64,000 bases of DNA from Parasutterella muris (GTDB taxonomy: Bacteria > Pseudomonadota > Gammaproteobacteria > Burkholderiales > Burkholderiaceae_F). Position 1 is the stretch's first letter. Each line of letters opens with the position of its first letter. A program made the translations under genes and the position numbers. The DNA lies in contig NZ_WSRP01000001.1 in NCBI RefSeq assembly GCF_009767915.1, positions 1 to 64,000 on the forward strand. The letters run 5' to 3'. This document shows positions 39,747 to 47,874 of this stretch, one piece after another. Below the pieces are notes generated by a model. The model ran no database searches. It saw nothing but the letters and a program-made list of their open reading frames with translations, and was not told where the DNA came from.

Positions 39747-40131
39747 ACGGCTTATCTGTTTTGTTTTTATCTCGTCTTTCTTTTAAAACAGGTATAACGA
39801 AAGTGCTATATAGAAGTTCGTCACTGTTAAGAAGGTTATTGAGAAAACTATTAGACTCACAGTAAACCCCTTTAGTGGATTTACAAAAATAAATCAACGT
39901 TTTTTTAAAATCCTCTTTACAGTTCACTCTAGCAGCTTTCGCGATGGTCTGGACATCAGATATACCGTCGTCAGTGGTGGCTACAAAGGTATGAATACAA
40001 TAATTTAGTAGGGTTCGATTTATTTGATATTCTGTCTCATAGTCAATTGAAGATTTATCAGGAGTCACCTTTGGAGCAGCCGCGCTAATTAAAGGGATAA
40101 GACAGGCTAAAACGAGAAATATATTTTTCAT
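39745..40131 (-). CDS. Secreted or periplasmic cargo protein
   Basis: The 128-residue protein has a clear signal peptide (MKNIFLVLACLIPLISAAAP, cleavage near residue 19). The mature part is AT-rich in codon use, charged, and has four cysteines (CIHTF, VNCKED, YFCKST, VYCESN) that could form two disulfides in the periplasm. It is transcribed against the early operon, with its own terminator. That is the profile of a moron expressed in the lysogen, for example for superinfection exclusion or host-surface effects. No family recognised. Confidence 0.7.
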   Translation of the reverse strand: MKNIFLVLACLIPLISAAAPKVTPDKSSIDYETEYQINRTLLNYCIHTFVATTDDGISDVQTIAKAARVNCKEDFKKTLIYFCKSTKGVYCESNSFLNNLLNSDELLYSTFVIPVLKERRDKNKTDKP

Positions 40132-40208
40132 AACGAGGGATATAGTTGCATAGACTTATTAATGCAAGTATACAGCCCTCAAGAGTGCACATATTGACAG
40201 CGTAAAAC

Positions 40209-40268
40209 GGCGGTTGTATTCTGCGATCAGGTTCTAAACAAACCTGGTACACAGCGGAAAACACCGCC
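40209..40268 (+). ncRNA. Possible structured leader in the divergent gene gap
   Basis: GGCGGT (40209..40214) can pair with ACCGCC (40263..40268) enclosing a hairpin CAGGTT/AACCTG (40228..40233 with 40241..40246). It lies in the 291-bp gap between the secreted-protein gene and the P22AR-C-like gene. It could be a 5-prime leader or simply promoter DNA. Evidence is base pairing only. Confidence 0.25.
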
Positions 40269-40422
40269 CCGACAGATAAGCGGCTATTTTTATGCCCGGG
40301 CGTGCAGAGAATAAAAGACCCGTAAGGGAAATAATCTCGCCTAACTGTGTATAGGTGTTTAGCACCCGGGCGCCCTCTAAACAGGGGCGATAAATAAACA
40401 TATTTACACAGGATTATTTATC

Positions 40423-40962
40423 ATGAATATCAACTTAAACGCGTCAATCAACGGCGTTAACGCCGCCCGCTTATCCTCTCCAGTCGCTCCGGTAACACCG
40501 GTTAAATTCAACACTGCTAAGGCGATGCCCGGCGATGTTGTTACAGCCGGTTGGTATCGCAACCCGGGCGCGGCCTCTATTGTCCAAAACACACCGGAGG
40601 AAAGAAAGGCGCTGCGGGATGCAATCGCTGCGCATCTTCCGCGGTTTCATTTCTGGACTGGTTATATTGGAGAGGTTAATAACGCTATGGGAGTTAATCA
40701 CTATTGGGAGATTCCCAGTAGTCAGATCAGCCAGGCAATAGCCTACGTTGATTCAATGTTTCAGCCGCAGCCGGTTTATCCCTCCTACTCTCAAGCCCCG
40801 ACGCCCGCTCCTGTTATCTCTGAAGACTGGATTAACGCGCGCTATGAGCTGGAGGCTGCGTTAAACCAATTTGAGACATACCGGAGGTGGTTTAAGGAAC
40901 AGGCGGATTTAATGGACTATGCAATTAAATCAGTTAAATCTACGCTAGCAGCCCTCCAATAA
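40423..40962 (+). CDS. P22AR-C/ORF6C-like protein
   Basis: This is a 179-residue protein. The middle section, AHLPRFHFWTGYIGEVNNAM then GVNHYWEIPSSQISQAIAYV (about 68-110), resembles the C-terminal domain of P22-type antirepressors and ORF6C proteins, where a small phage domain follows a separate DNA-binding part. No Bro-N or KilA-N domain is present here. A Pro-rich linker and a C-terminal helix follow. It pairs back to back with the secreted-protein gene and ends at the right inverted repeat. Confidence 0.6.
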   Translation: MNINLNASINGVNAARLSSPVAPVTPVKFNTAKAMPGDVVTAGWYRNPGAASIVQNTPEERKALRDAIAAHLPRFHFWTGYIGEVNNAMGVNHYWEIPSSQISQAIAYVDSMFQPQPVYPSYSQAPTPAPVISEDWINARYELEAALNQFETYRRWFKEQADLMDYAIKSVKSTLAALQ

Positions 40963-40985
40963 AAGTATTCACAAGTTTTTAAAGA
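40962..40985 (-). repeat. 24-bp inverted repeat, right copy
   Basis: This is the reverse complement of 39723..39746 without mismatch. It begins in the stop codon of the 179-residue protein gene, and a terminator follows. Both divergent genes therefore end in the same sequence after their stop codons. Confidence 0.95.
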
Positions 40986-40989
40986 TCAG

Positions 40990-41015
40990 GCGCCGGATTA
41001 AACCCCGGCGCTTTT
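40990..41015 (+). terminator. Terminator of the P22AR-C-like gene
   Basis: GCGCCGG (40990..40996) pairs with CCGGCGC (41005..41011) and TTTTAGTT follows. It mirrors the terminator on the other side of the inverted-repeat cassette. Confidence 0.75.
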
Positions 41016-41066
41016 AGTTAGACAAATCGAATTGTTAGATCTCTGGCACGCTCGCCAGACAGAAAT

Positions 41067-41104
41067 AAGGACGCCCCGGAACGAACTCCGGAGCGTCCTT
41101 TTTT
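41067..41104 (+). terminator. Second strong terminator before the replication genes
   Basis: AAGGACGC (41067..41074) pairs with GCGTCCTT (41093..41100), with an inner CCGGA/TCCGG stem, then a run of six T. It lies only 15 bases before the next ATG, so replication genes downstream need antitermination, read-through or a promoter within this gap. Confidence 0.8.
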
Positions 41105-41119
41105 GCGTTTTTAGGACCT

Positions 41120-41482
41120 GTGAACATGCATAAAACGAGGATAGAAATAAGGGCCGTTAAAGCGGCTGAAATCGACGGCGCCGCCCCGCCCGCTCGGTAT
41201 GTCGCTCGCCTCTCTATTGAGGCGCTGCCGGCGCCTGTGGTCACGTTCATTTATTTCGAGACTGGATATCAAGGGGCGCCCCTGACAGCGCAGGAAACCG
41301 ACAGCGCCCGCGGTCTCGTTTTCCGTGCATTGGTAGCCGGTTCAATTCGCGAGATGTTGAGAGTGGCAGCCAGGCGCCTGGATAGCGGAGCGACCGAAAA
41401 AATTAAATTCTCCGGGCTTATCGATCTCGATAGGAGACGACCGCCCCGCGCTATTGATGCTCTTCCGGCGCCGGCCGTATAG
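41120..41482 (+). CDS. Unknown protein, 120 residues
   Basis: The basic protein has an alternating beta pattern in the middle (RYVARLSIEALPAPVVTFIY) and a basic end (IDLDRRRPPRAIDALPAP). It may begin at the second Met, two codons later. No family recognised. It is the first gene after the strong terminator and leads into the recombination and replication genes, 55 bases before the next start. Confidence 0.55.
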   Translation: MNMHKTRIEIRAVKAAEIDGAAPPARYVARLSIEALPAPVVTFIYFETGYQGAPLTAQETDSARGLVFRALVAGSIREMLRVAARRLDSGATEKIKFSGLIDLDRRRPPRAIDALPAPAV

Positions 41483-41537
41483 GTTTTAAGCCCTCCGGCG
41501 CCGGGGCTGATCGGTGCTCAAATAATGGAGTGAATGA

Positions 41538-42182
41538 ATGCAGAAAAAACTGAATTTAGGTATAGCTCATAACTCGATCAGGGCCGCCCGCGTGGCTCTG
41601 GAGGAGACAATTAAACAGTTGTTTAACAACAATGCTTACGCGGAGCCCGCCCCCTGCTCGCTCTCCTGGCTGAATCGCGATATCGCAGAAGCGTATAGCC
41701 AAATCGTTTCTATCGAGTGCAGGATAGAGGGCCTCGAAAACCCCGAAACAGAAGGGGTTATTAAATTGAAAAAGCAGGTTGAAACTTGTGACCAAGGCGG
41801 GGAAACCGGAGCTGCGGTCGAGTCGGCCGGCACCGAGGCTGGACTAGGCGAAAAATCTGAACCTGTCGCGCCCGCGCCTGCGAGCGAGGAAAAACCCGCT
41901 AAGACTGCGCCCAAGAAAAAGGCACCTGAAGTAAAACAGGCACCTGAGGTTGTGGACGAGGACGCTGAAAAAGCCGAGAGAACTCGCATTTGCGGAACCC
42001 TATTCCGGGTGCTTAAGGGTCAGATGGATGGTAAAGCCGCCCGCTCGAAGACTGAAGAGGTCCGTGACGCATTCCTGGGCAAACCCACAACCGTGGACGA
42101 CATCACGCACGATCAGCACGCCGCTTTCATAGCTCATATGCAGAAGGCGATCGACGATGCAAATGGTGAGAAAAATGCCTGA
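41538..42182 (+). CDS. Unknown protein before the DUF2800 nuclease
   Basis: The 214-residue protein has an N-terminal helical part (HNSIRAARVALEETIKQLFN), an Ala/Pro/Glu-rich linker (about 100-145), and a C-terminal helical domain (RTRICGTLFRVLKGQMDGKA then DDITHDQHAAFIAHMQKAID). The linker-separated domain and the coupling (its stop overlaps the next ATG) suggest a partner of the nuclease, perhaps a recombination accessory. No family recognised. Confidence 0.65.
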   Translation: MQKKLNLGIAHNSIRAARVALEETIKQLFNNNAYAEPAPCSLSWLNRDIAEAYSQIVSIECRIEGLENPETEGVIKLKKQVETCDQGGETGAAVESAGTEAGLGEKSEPVAPAPASEEKPAKTAPKKKAPEVKQAPEVVDEDAEKAERTRICGTLFRVLKGQMDGKAARSKTEEVRDAFLGKPTTVDDITHDQHAAFIAHMQKAIDDANGEKNA

Positions 42183-43470
42183 GACCCCTATCATTCCCGT
42201 CGCTGACGAGTCCGCAAGCCGCGGCCACTCGCTTTTCCCTCCGTCAGCCGCCTCCCGTTGGATGGTCTGCACGGCCTCTCCCCTGATGGTCCGCGACTAT
42301 GGTGTATTCACCACAAACCCTGATGCGGAGGAAGGCACACGAGCCCATTCCGTGATGGAGCAGTGCGCGATCGCCATGCTCCGTGACGGTGAGGAGATCG
42401 AAACCATCCTCAAGCGGGTCGAGGACCAAGAGCTCAGAGAATGCGCCCGCATATATTTAGAGGAGATTCGTGACTCGTATTTTGACACGCCCGACTCATG
42501 GATTGTCGAAGGCCGCATCCCTCTAAGCCCGATTTACGGGGTGCCCGATCAGTACGGGTACGCAGATTGCATCCTCTCAAGCGGCAACGAGCTTCACGTC
42601 TTTGACTACAAGCACGGCGTTGGCATCCCCGTTCCGGCTGAAAGGAACAAACAGCTCATGATTTACGCATGGGCCGCATTACAGGCCGACGGTGCTCAGG
42701 ACATTGACACTATCACGCTTCACATCGTGCAGCCGAGAGCGCCCGGCCAGAACCCCGTCAACACATGGACATGCTCACGAGAGGACTTAAGGGCCTTTGG
42801 CGTGGATGTCGCTTTAGCAGTCGGCGCGGCAAACGAGATCATGGCAAGAGGCGCCGTGGAGGGCGACTTCACACCGACAGAGCAAGCCTGCCGCTACTGC
42901 CCCGCAAGAAGCTCCTGCCCCGCGTTCGTAACGGTTGTCTCAAAGGCACTCAGCATCCCGAAGCGTCTTCCGACACCGAAGGACGCCACAGACGATCAGC
43001 TTGGAGCCCTCCTGCAATTTAAAAAACAGGTGAACGATTGGTTCTCCGACGTTGAGGCCGAAGTTTTCAACCGCATCAGCCTCGGAAACGAGGTACCGGG
43101 CTTCAAGATCGTGGAAGGCAACAAAGGCATTCGCCGCTGGAAGAACAAGGCTGAAGCCGAGGAGGTGCTCAAGTCCATGCGCATCCCCAAGGACTTCGCC
43201 TACAAGAAAGAGGTCATCGGGCCGACACGAGCAGAGGAGCTTCACAAGAAGGTCAAGCGTGAGGACGGCAAGCCCGTCATCGGTGAGCGCCAGTGGGCAA
43301 CTCTTCAGGAGCTCATCACTCGCAACCCGGGCAAACCTCAGCTCGTGCCTGCGAGCGACAAACGTCCGAGCATCTCACTTGCTCTCGTGACTGAGGACGA
43401 CCTCGAGGAAATTGCAGATGGAACAAAAGAGACGACATCTGAAGCAAATCCCGGCAGCGTACCTATTTGA
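42175..43470 (+). CDS. DUF2800 protein, PD-(D/E)XK nuclease-like with Fe-S motif
   Basis: The protein has 431 residues from the ATG at 42175 (GGTGAG upstream, overlapping the preceding stop). RecB/Cas4-like features: AEEGTRAHSVMEQCAIAML near 45, then YGYADCILSSGNELHVFDYK near 128, giving an acidic pair and Lys of a PD-(D/E)XK site, and a cysteine cluster ACRYCPARSSCPAF near 238 like the 4Fe-4S site of Cas4 and AddB. DUF2800 proteins are found beside DUF2815 and PolA in phages and are thought to act as recombination exonucleases. Confidence 0.85.
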   Translation: MPETPIIPVADESASRGHSLFPPSAASRWMVCTASPLMVRDYGVFTTNPDAEEGTRAHSVMEQCAIAMLRDGEEIETILKRVEDQELRECARIYLEEIRDSYFDTPDSWIVEGRIPLSPIYGVPDQYGYADCILSSGNELHVFDYKHGVGIPVPAERNKQLMIYAWAALQADGAQDIDTITLHIVQPRAPGQNPVNTWTCSREDLRAFGVDVALAVGAANEIMARGAVEGDFTPTEQACRYCPARSSCPAFVTVVSKALSIPKRLPTPKDATDDQLGALLQFKKQVNDWFSDVEAEVFNRISLGNEVPGFKIVEGNKGIRRWKNKAEAEEVLKSMRIPKDFAYKKEVIGPTRAEELHKKVKREDGKPVIGERQWATLQELITRNPGKPQLVPASDKRPSISLALVTEDDLEEIADGTKETTSEANPGSVPI

Positions 43471-43624
43471 GAACCCCCTGCCGCGGGTGGCGCAGGAGGT
43501 GCTCAAAACCGCCGCGTCTATTGAGCCCTGGCTCCCTAGAGGAGAGTCAGCGGCCCGACGGAAAGCGCTGGACGACGCGCGGGACATTATCAGAAGACGC
43601 TTTCCTCAATATTTTAGGAACTGA
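43418..43624 (+). CDS. Small basic protein overlapping the DUF2800 gene
   Basis: 68 residues, MEQKRRHLKQIPAAYLFENP then PWLPRGESAARRKALDDARD. GAGG lies nine bases before the ATG inside the end of the nuclease gene, and its stop is three bases before the DUF2815 ATG. Its position in an otherwise gapless operon supports it. No family recognised. Confidence 0.6.
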   Translation: MEQKRRHLKQIPAAYLFENPLPRVAQEVLKTAASIEPWLPRGESAARRKALDDARDIIRRRFPQYFRN

Positions 43625-43627
43625 AAA

Positions 43628-44221
43628 ATGAATCAACAAAGTTATGGGTTTACAAAGCACGGAGTCATTGTTCTCCGACACGTAAGAGTTCGATTCTTCG
43701 CGCTCTACCGACCGGCGCCTGACTTCTCTGGAAAAGATAAATACAGTATTACTTGTGAAATCAACGAAGATCAGCTCAAGTTCCTCGAAGGCGAGATGAA
43801 GAAAGTCGCCGAAGAGAAATGGAAGGACCGAGCCAAAGCCCTATGGCCGACACTGAACAAAGCGGCCAAGGAACACACCCCGAAAAACGGTGGCCCCTCG
43901 TATTTGCGTGTCACTGCATCGAACAACACTGAAGATCGTCGCGGCAACCCCATTCCACCCCCTCAGCTGTTTACGCACGACAAGAAGCCGTCAAAACTCG
44001 GCGGACCTGACGAAATTTATGCCGGCTGTTACGTGAACCTCTACCTCGCTCCCGCGGCGTACGACCAAGGCAGCACCGGAATCAAGTTTTACATCCGAGC
44101 TGTCCAGTTCGTGGAAGAAGGGCCGCGCCTCGGTGGAAGCTCTGTAGAAACAGATGACCTTGATGATCTGACCGCCACAGAAGAGTTAGACCAGGACTCT
44201 GACGAAGACGTTTCTTGGTAA
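43628..44221 (+). CDS. DUF2815 ssDNA-binding-like protein
   Basis: The 197-residue protein has an OB-fold-like beta pattern: VIVLRHVRVRFFALYRPAPD, KDKYSITCEI, then YAGCYVNLYLAPAAYDQGST and GIKFYIRAVQFVEE. It ends in a very acidic tail (DDLDDLTATEELDQDSDEDV) resembling the SSB C-terminus used to recruit partners. DUF2815 proteins regularly lie between DUF2800 and a phage DNA polymerase. Role: single-strand binding in replication and recombination, inferred. Confidence 0.83.
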   Translation: MNQQSYGFTKHGVIVLRHVRVRFFALYRPAPDFSGKDKYSITCEINEDQLKFLEGEMKKVAEEKWKDRAKALWPTLNKAAKEHTPKNGGPSYLRVTASNNTEDRRGNPIPPPQLFTHDKKPSKLGGPDEIYAGCYVNLYLAPAAYDQGSTGIKFYIRAVQFVEEGPRLGGSSVETDDLDDLTATEELDQDSDEDVSW

Positions 44222-44249
44222 GCACTACTCCTCCTCTTTATGAGGAGGT

Positions 44250-44293
44250 GCCTTAAACTTGAGCTTGTTTTCAAACGAGCTCAGTTTTAAGGC
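44250..44293 (+). ncRNA. 44-nt near-perfect hairpin upstream of the DNA polymerase gene
   Basis: GCCTTAAA (44250..44257) pairs with TTTTAAGGC at the other end, and an inner TGAGCT/AGCTCA stem continues to a TTCA loop. Few bases are unpaired. No T run follows, so it is not an ordinary terminator. It could be a leader element, RNA processing site or origin hairpin. A smaller CCTCCTC/GAGGAGG hairpin precedes it. Confidence 0.4.
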
Positions 44294-44414
44294 AAAGGCG
44301 CGTCAAAACCGAAATGTTCGGCCCCGTCTGAGGCTGTCATGGCCTTAACCGCGGGATACCAAAGGCCTTCCGTAGAAGGACCTGCGCGCCAAGCCTCCAA
44401 ATTTTGGAGCTCAT

Positions 44415-46499
44415 ATGAAAATCAAAACCTATTTTATGGACCTCGAGACCTACTCCGAGGTTCCTATCCAATACGGTACGCATGCCTATGCGGCCGACAA
44501 ATCCGCCCGCATTCTCCTGTGGGCATACGCCCTCAACGACGGGCCCGTGAAAGTTTGGGACGTTGACCAGGAACCTAACATGCCTGACGATCTCAGGGCC
44601 GCCATTCACGACATCCAGTCGTACGGCGCTCGGCACGTGTGGGTAAACGGCGTGATGTTCGACACGGTCTTCCTCCAGTATCGGGACATCGACCTGCCGC
44701 TTATCCAGTGCGACGACGTGAGGGTCATCGCCTATCAGCATGCGCTGCCGGGCGGCCTCGGAGAGCTGTGCAAAATCTTCAAACTGCCGACCGACATCGC
44801 TAAGGATAAGGACGGCTCACGACTGATTCAGAAATTCTGCGTCCCTAAATTTAAGAACGGGATTAAGAACTACCGCATGAAGCGAGAGGACACCCCCGCA
44901 GATTGGGAGCGATTCGTCGAGTACTGCCGCCGTGACGTCTCCTCCATGCGTGAAATCTACAAGCGCTTTCCAGGGTTCAACAACACGGTTCAGGAAAAAG
45001 AATTCCAACTCCTGGACGTCACAATCAACCGCCGAGGCATGTGTGTCGATCTCGACCTCGTGCGTGCAGCGATTAAGCTGGCTGATAAAAGTAAGGACGA
45101 GATGGACGATGCGATCGCCGAGAAAACAGGCGGCGCTGTCTCCTCCGTCAACCAAAGACAGGCCATTCTCGATCATATCCGTGAGGCCTATGGTATCGAG
45201 CTTGAGTCCCTCAGATCAACAGACATTGAGCGGTATCTCGACGACCCTGAGATACCTGAGCCGGTCAAGGACATACTGCGCGATCGACTCAGAGGCGCAA
45301 AGACCAGTAAAGCTAAATACAAGGTGGTTGAAAACTGCAATGTTGAAGGCCGCCTCAAAGGGTGCCTCCAATTCCGAGGCGCCTCCAGAACAGGGCGAGT
45401 TTCAGGGGTTAAGTTCCAGCCGCAAAACCTACCCCGTCCTACCAAAGGAGCTCAGGAGATCGAGGCCGCTATCGAGCTGATGAAAGCCGACGCGCTTGAC
45501 CTTGCGTACGAGCACCCGTCCGAGTTCCTGTCTGAGTGCCTGAGGGGTGTTATCGTCGCATCACCCGGCAAGCGCCTCTGCGTGGCTGACTACTCCAATG
45601 TGGAGGGCCGAGTGCTCGCATGGCTCGCAGGCGAAGAGTGGAAACTGCAAGCCTTCCGAGAGTTCGATGCGGGCCAAGGTCACGACCTCTACAAGCTGAC
45701 GTACGGCCGCACGTTCGGCGTGGACCCTGAGAAGGTGACGAAAGAGCTCCGTCAGATCGGCAAAGTTGAGGAGCTTGCCCTCGGTTACGGCGGAGGAGCT
45801 GGCGCCTTTGCTCAGTTCGCAGACAAATTCGGCATCGACTTCACCCACATGTCAGAGCTCGTCAGAAAAACGGCAGACCCTGAGGTCTATGCGGACTCAG
45901 AAAACATGTGGGAATGGGCGCTCGAGAAGAAGATCACCGCAAAATTGCCACATGACGTATGGGTCGCATGCAACGCAGTGAAACAATCGTGGCGCAACGC
46001 CAACGCTCAGATCGTTGCGTTCTGGTCAGCGTGCGAGACCGCCGTCCGCTCAGCTATTGAGATTCCGAACAAGTCTTTTCCGATTCGCCCCGGCCTATAC
46101 GCTCGACGTTATGGAAACTGGCTTCTGCTGCATCTCCCGTCAGGTCGCTTCCTTGTTTACCCGGCGCCGAGAGCGTCCGACGGAGGCGACGCCACCTACA
46201 TGGGAAACAACCAGCGGACCAGAAAATTCGAGCGCCTCAAGACGTGGGGCGGAAAGATTGTCGAGAACATTACTCAGGCTGTCGCATGCGACTTGTTGTT
46301 TGAAGCAGGCTTGAGACTTGAGAAGGCGGGCTACGAGATCGTCCTGTCTGTACACGACGAGTACATATGCGAAATACCTGATGACAAAACCCGAAATCAT
46401 CGACACATGGAGGAACTCATGTCGTCACTGCCCTCATGGGCTGAAGGCCTGCCGCTTGTAGCGGCGGGGTTTGAAACTTACAGATATAGAAAGGAGTAA
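44415..46499 (+). CDS. Family A DNA polymerase
   Basis: The 694-residue replicative polymerase has a 3-5 exonuclease domain at the N-terminus (D9-x-E11 in FMDLETYSE, and a further Asp in WVNGVMFDTVFL). Polymerase motifs: motif A, CVADYSNVEGRVLAWLAGEE, near 390; a motif B-like region EELALGYGGGAGAFAQF near 453; motif C, VLSVHDEYICEIP, near 645. The length fits phage family A enzymes lacking a 5-nuclease. The 193-base leader contains the large hairpin. Confidence 0.95.
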   Translation: MKIKTYFMDLETYSEVPIQYGTHAYAADKSARILLWAYALNDGPVKVWDVDQEPNMPDDLRAAIHDIQSYGARHVWVNGVMFDTVFLQYRDIDLPLIQCDDVRVIAYQHALPGGLGELCKIFKLPTDIAKDKDGSRLIQKFCVPKFKNGIKNYRMKREDTPADWERFVEYCRRDVSSMREIYKRFPGFNNTVQEKEFQLLDVTINRRGMCVDLDLVRAAIKLADKSKDEMDDAIAEKTGGAVSSVNQRQAILDHIREAYGIELESLRSTDIERYLDDPEIPEPVKDILRDRLRGAKTSKAKYKVVENCNVEGRLKGCLQFRGASRTGRVSGVKFQPQNLPRPTKGAQEIEAAIELMKADALDLAYEHPSEFLSECLRGVIVASPGKRLCVADYSNVEGRVLAWLAGEEWKLQAFREFDAGQGHDLYKLTYGRTFGVDPEKVTKELRQIGKVEELALGYGGGAGAFAQFADKFGIDFTHMSELVRKTADPEVYADSENMWEWALEKKITAKLPHDVWVACNAVKQSWRNANAQIVAFWSACETAVRSAIEIPNKSFPIRPGLYARRYGNWLLLHLPSGRFLVYPAPRASDGGDATYMGNNQRTRKFERLKTWGGKIVENITQAVACDLLFEAGLRLEKAGYEIVLSVHDEYICEIPDDKTRNHRHMEELMSSLPSWAEGLPLVAAGFETYRYRKE

Positions 46500-46501
46500 T
46501 T

Positions 46502-46804
46502 ATGTACAGCACATTCAAAAACTACACCACGGAAGAACTGGAACAGAAAGCAGAGGACGCCGCGAAAGAGGCCGCGGAAACCCTCCGCGAGGTTGAACCC
46601 CTCTGTGACGGGCAAGGCAGAGGCAGGCTCATCCTTCCTCTCGGCCTCGGTCGATTCAATGGCGACGCAGAAGCCCCGTTCTTGAAGTTTGTTGACTCCG
46701 ACGGCAAGAGGTACTGCTGCCTGCTCCCGATTCATGGGCTGAAGGAATTGCATGCGTCAATCCAAGAATATCTGGACGCGTTTGATAACGAGACCCGCCA
46801 CTGA
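46502..46804 (+). CDS. Unknown protein downstream of DNA polymerase
   Basis: The 100-residue protein has a helical acidic start (TEELEQKAEDAAKEAAETLR), then a beta segment (RGRLILPLGLGRFNGD) and a C-terminal helix. It starts two bases after the polymerase stop. No family recognised; a polymerase-associated role is only positional. Confidence 0.65.
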   Translation: MYSTFKNYTTEELEQKAEDAAKEAAETLREVEPLCDGQGRGRLILPLGLGRFNGDAEAPFLKFVDSDGKRYCCLLPIHGLKELHASIQEYLDAFDNETRH

Positions 46805-46815
46805 TTGGAGGACCG

Positions 46816-47031
46816 ATGAAAGCATCTGAGGTTATCAAACACGAGCTCCCCAAGCTCACTGCGGAGCTCGAAGCAAAAGGCTACCTCGTTAAGACCTTCG
46901 AGAAGTCCGGACAGATCAACGTCTATCTGAGCGGGCAGGTTTTTATCTACTACGTCACAACGGGACGGATTGTTATGCACAAAGAGCGAGGGTTTTCCGC
47001 CTTCCTGAAGCTACTTGAGGAGAACAAATGA
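46816..47031 (+). CDS. Unknown 71-residue protein
   Basis: MKASEVIKHELPKLTAELEA is followed by a beta-rich part (INVYLSGQVFIYYVTTGRIV). A good GGAGG stands before the ATG. It ends two bases before the end of the opposing DUF4145 gene. No family recognised. Confidence 0.65.
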   Translation: MKASEVIKHELPKLTAELEAKGYLVKTFEKSGQINVYLSGQVFIYYVTTGRIVMHKERGFSAFLKLLEENK

Positions 47032-47033
47032 GT

Positions 47034-47630
47034 CTACTTACCCAACAATTCTTTGGCACGCTGAGCATCCAGATAGGGCTTCACCCAAATCTCAACGAGT
47101 TGGTTTATCAACCTGGAAAGAATCTGAGCCATTTCAAGGTTATCCGATCCTTCCATGTTAATAACACCCGGATGCGCATATTCATTGCCAATCACTCTAC
47201 AAACGTGAAGAAGTTCTTTGATGTGGGCGCTGGCACCAAGGGACTCAATGCGATCAATAAGACGAGCCTTTTCTTTGAACCCTTCCGGATTTTCAAGTCT
47301 CCCCGCGTAATTAACAAGGAGCTCCAGAGAGATTCTAAGAAGGGCGCAAGCAGCGCGAGGAGAAAGGCTGAGGATGCTTTGAGCCTCTTGGAATATTTCT
47401 TTTGCATCCTCCGGCATTTCTTCGACCGGAAGTATTCCTTGTTTAAGCGGCCAAACAATCGCTTCTTTGTACCAAAGCACAGGCTTCTTACAGCTCAGAC
47501 ACTCTGTAATACAGAGATAGTCGTCCCCGTAAAAATGGGTCTCATAGGTTTCTTGACTTTTAACTGGATGGATATCACTAAATGTTTTAGTCCCGCAATG
47601 CGGGCACACGTATGATGAAGGAATAAACAT
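47034..47630 (-). CDS. DUF4145 protein, antisense insertion in the early operon
   Basis: The protein has 198 residues from the ATG at 47630 (GGAG eight bases upstream). An N-terminal zinc ribbon (CPHCGTK near 9, CLSCKKP near 40) is followed by the DUF4145 core: LSLSPRAACALLRISLELLV then NYAGRLENPEGF and VCRVIGNEYAHPGVINM. DUF4145 domains occur in restriction-linked and other defence-type proteins. It is encoded against the surrounding operon, and its ATG overlaps the start of the next rightward gene in one CATG. Its promoter must lie inside that neighbour, as expected for a cargo gene. Confidence 0.8.
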   Translation of the reverse strand: MFIPSSYVCPHCGTKTFSDIHPVKSQETYETHFYGDDYLCITECLSCKKPVLWYKEAIVWPLKQGILPVEEMPEDAKEIFQEAQSILSLSPRAACALLRISLELLVNYAGRLENPEGFKEKARLIDRIESLGASAHIKELLHVCRVIGNEYAHPGVINMEGSDNLEMAQILSRLINQLVEIWVKPYLDAQRAKELLGK

Positions 47631-47874
47631 GAAAGACTCCAAAAGGGATTTATTTGAAATTCTAAAGGAACGTTCTTTAAACCTCTCCTCGCTTTTTAAC
47701 GCGATCGAATGCGCTGAAGGCGACTTGAACAAGATCAAAAAACTAGCAATTAGAAGAGGCTCCGGCGATTCGGTGGATATCAAGGAGATCACGACCCTAG
47801 TTATTTCTGCCAAAAAGCATCTGGATGAAGCTCTTGTTTTCACCATCGAGTCTCTGCTGGAGAAGAACCAATGA
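47629..47874 (+). CDS. Unknown 81-residue early protein
   Basis: MKDSKRDLFEILKERSLNLS then LFNAIECAEGDLNKIKKLAI; helical and charged. AAGGA stands seven bases before the ATG. It overlaps the VRR-NUC gene as ATGA, which supports translation, and shares its start codon bases with the divergent DUF4145 gene. No family recognised. Confidence 0.65.
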   Translation: MKDSKRDLFEILKERSLNLSSLFNAIECAEGDLNKIKKLAIRRGSGDSVDIKEITTLVISAKKHLDEALVFTIESLLEKNQ

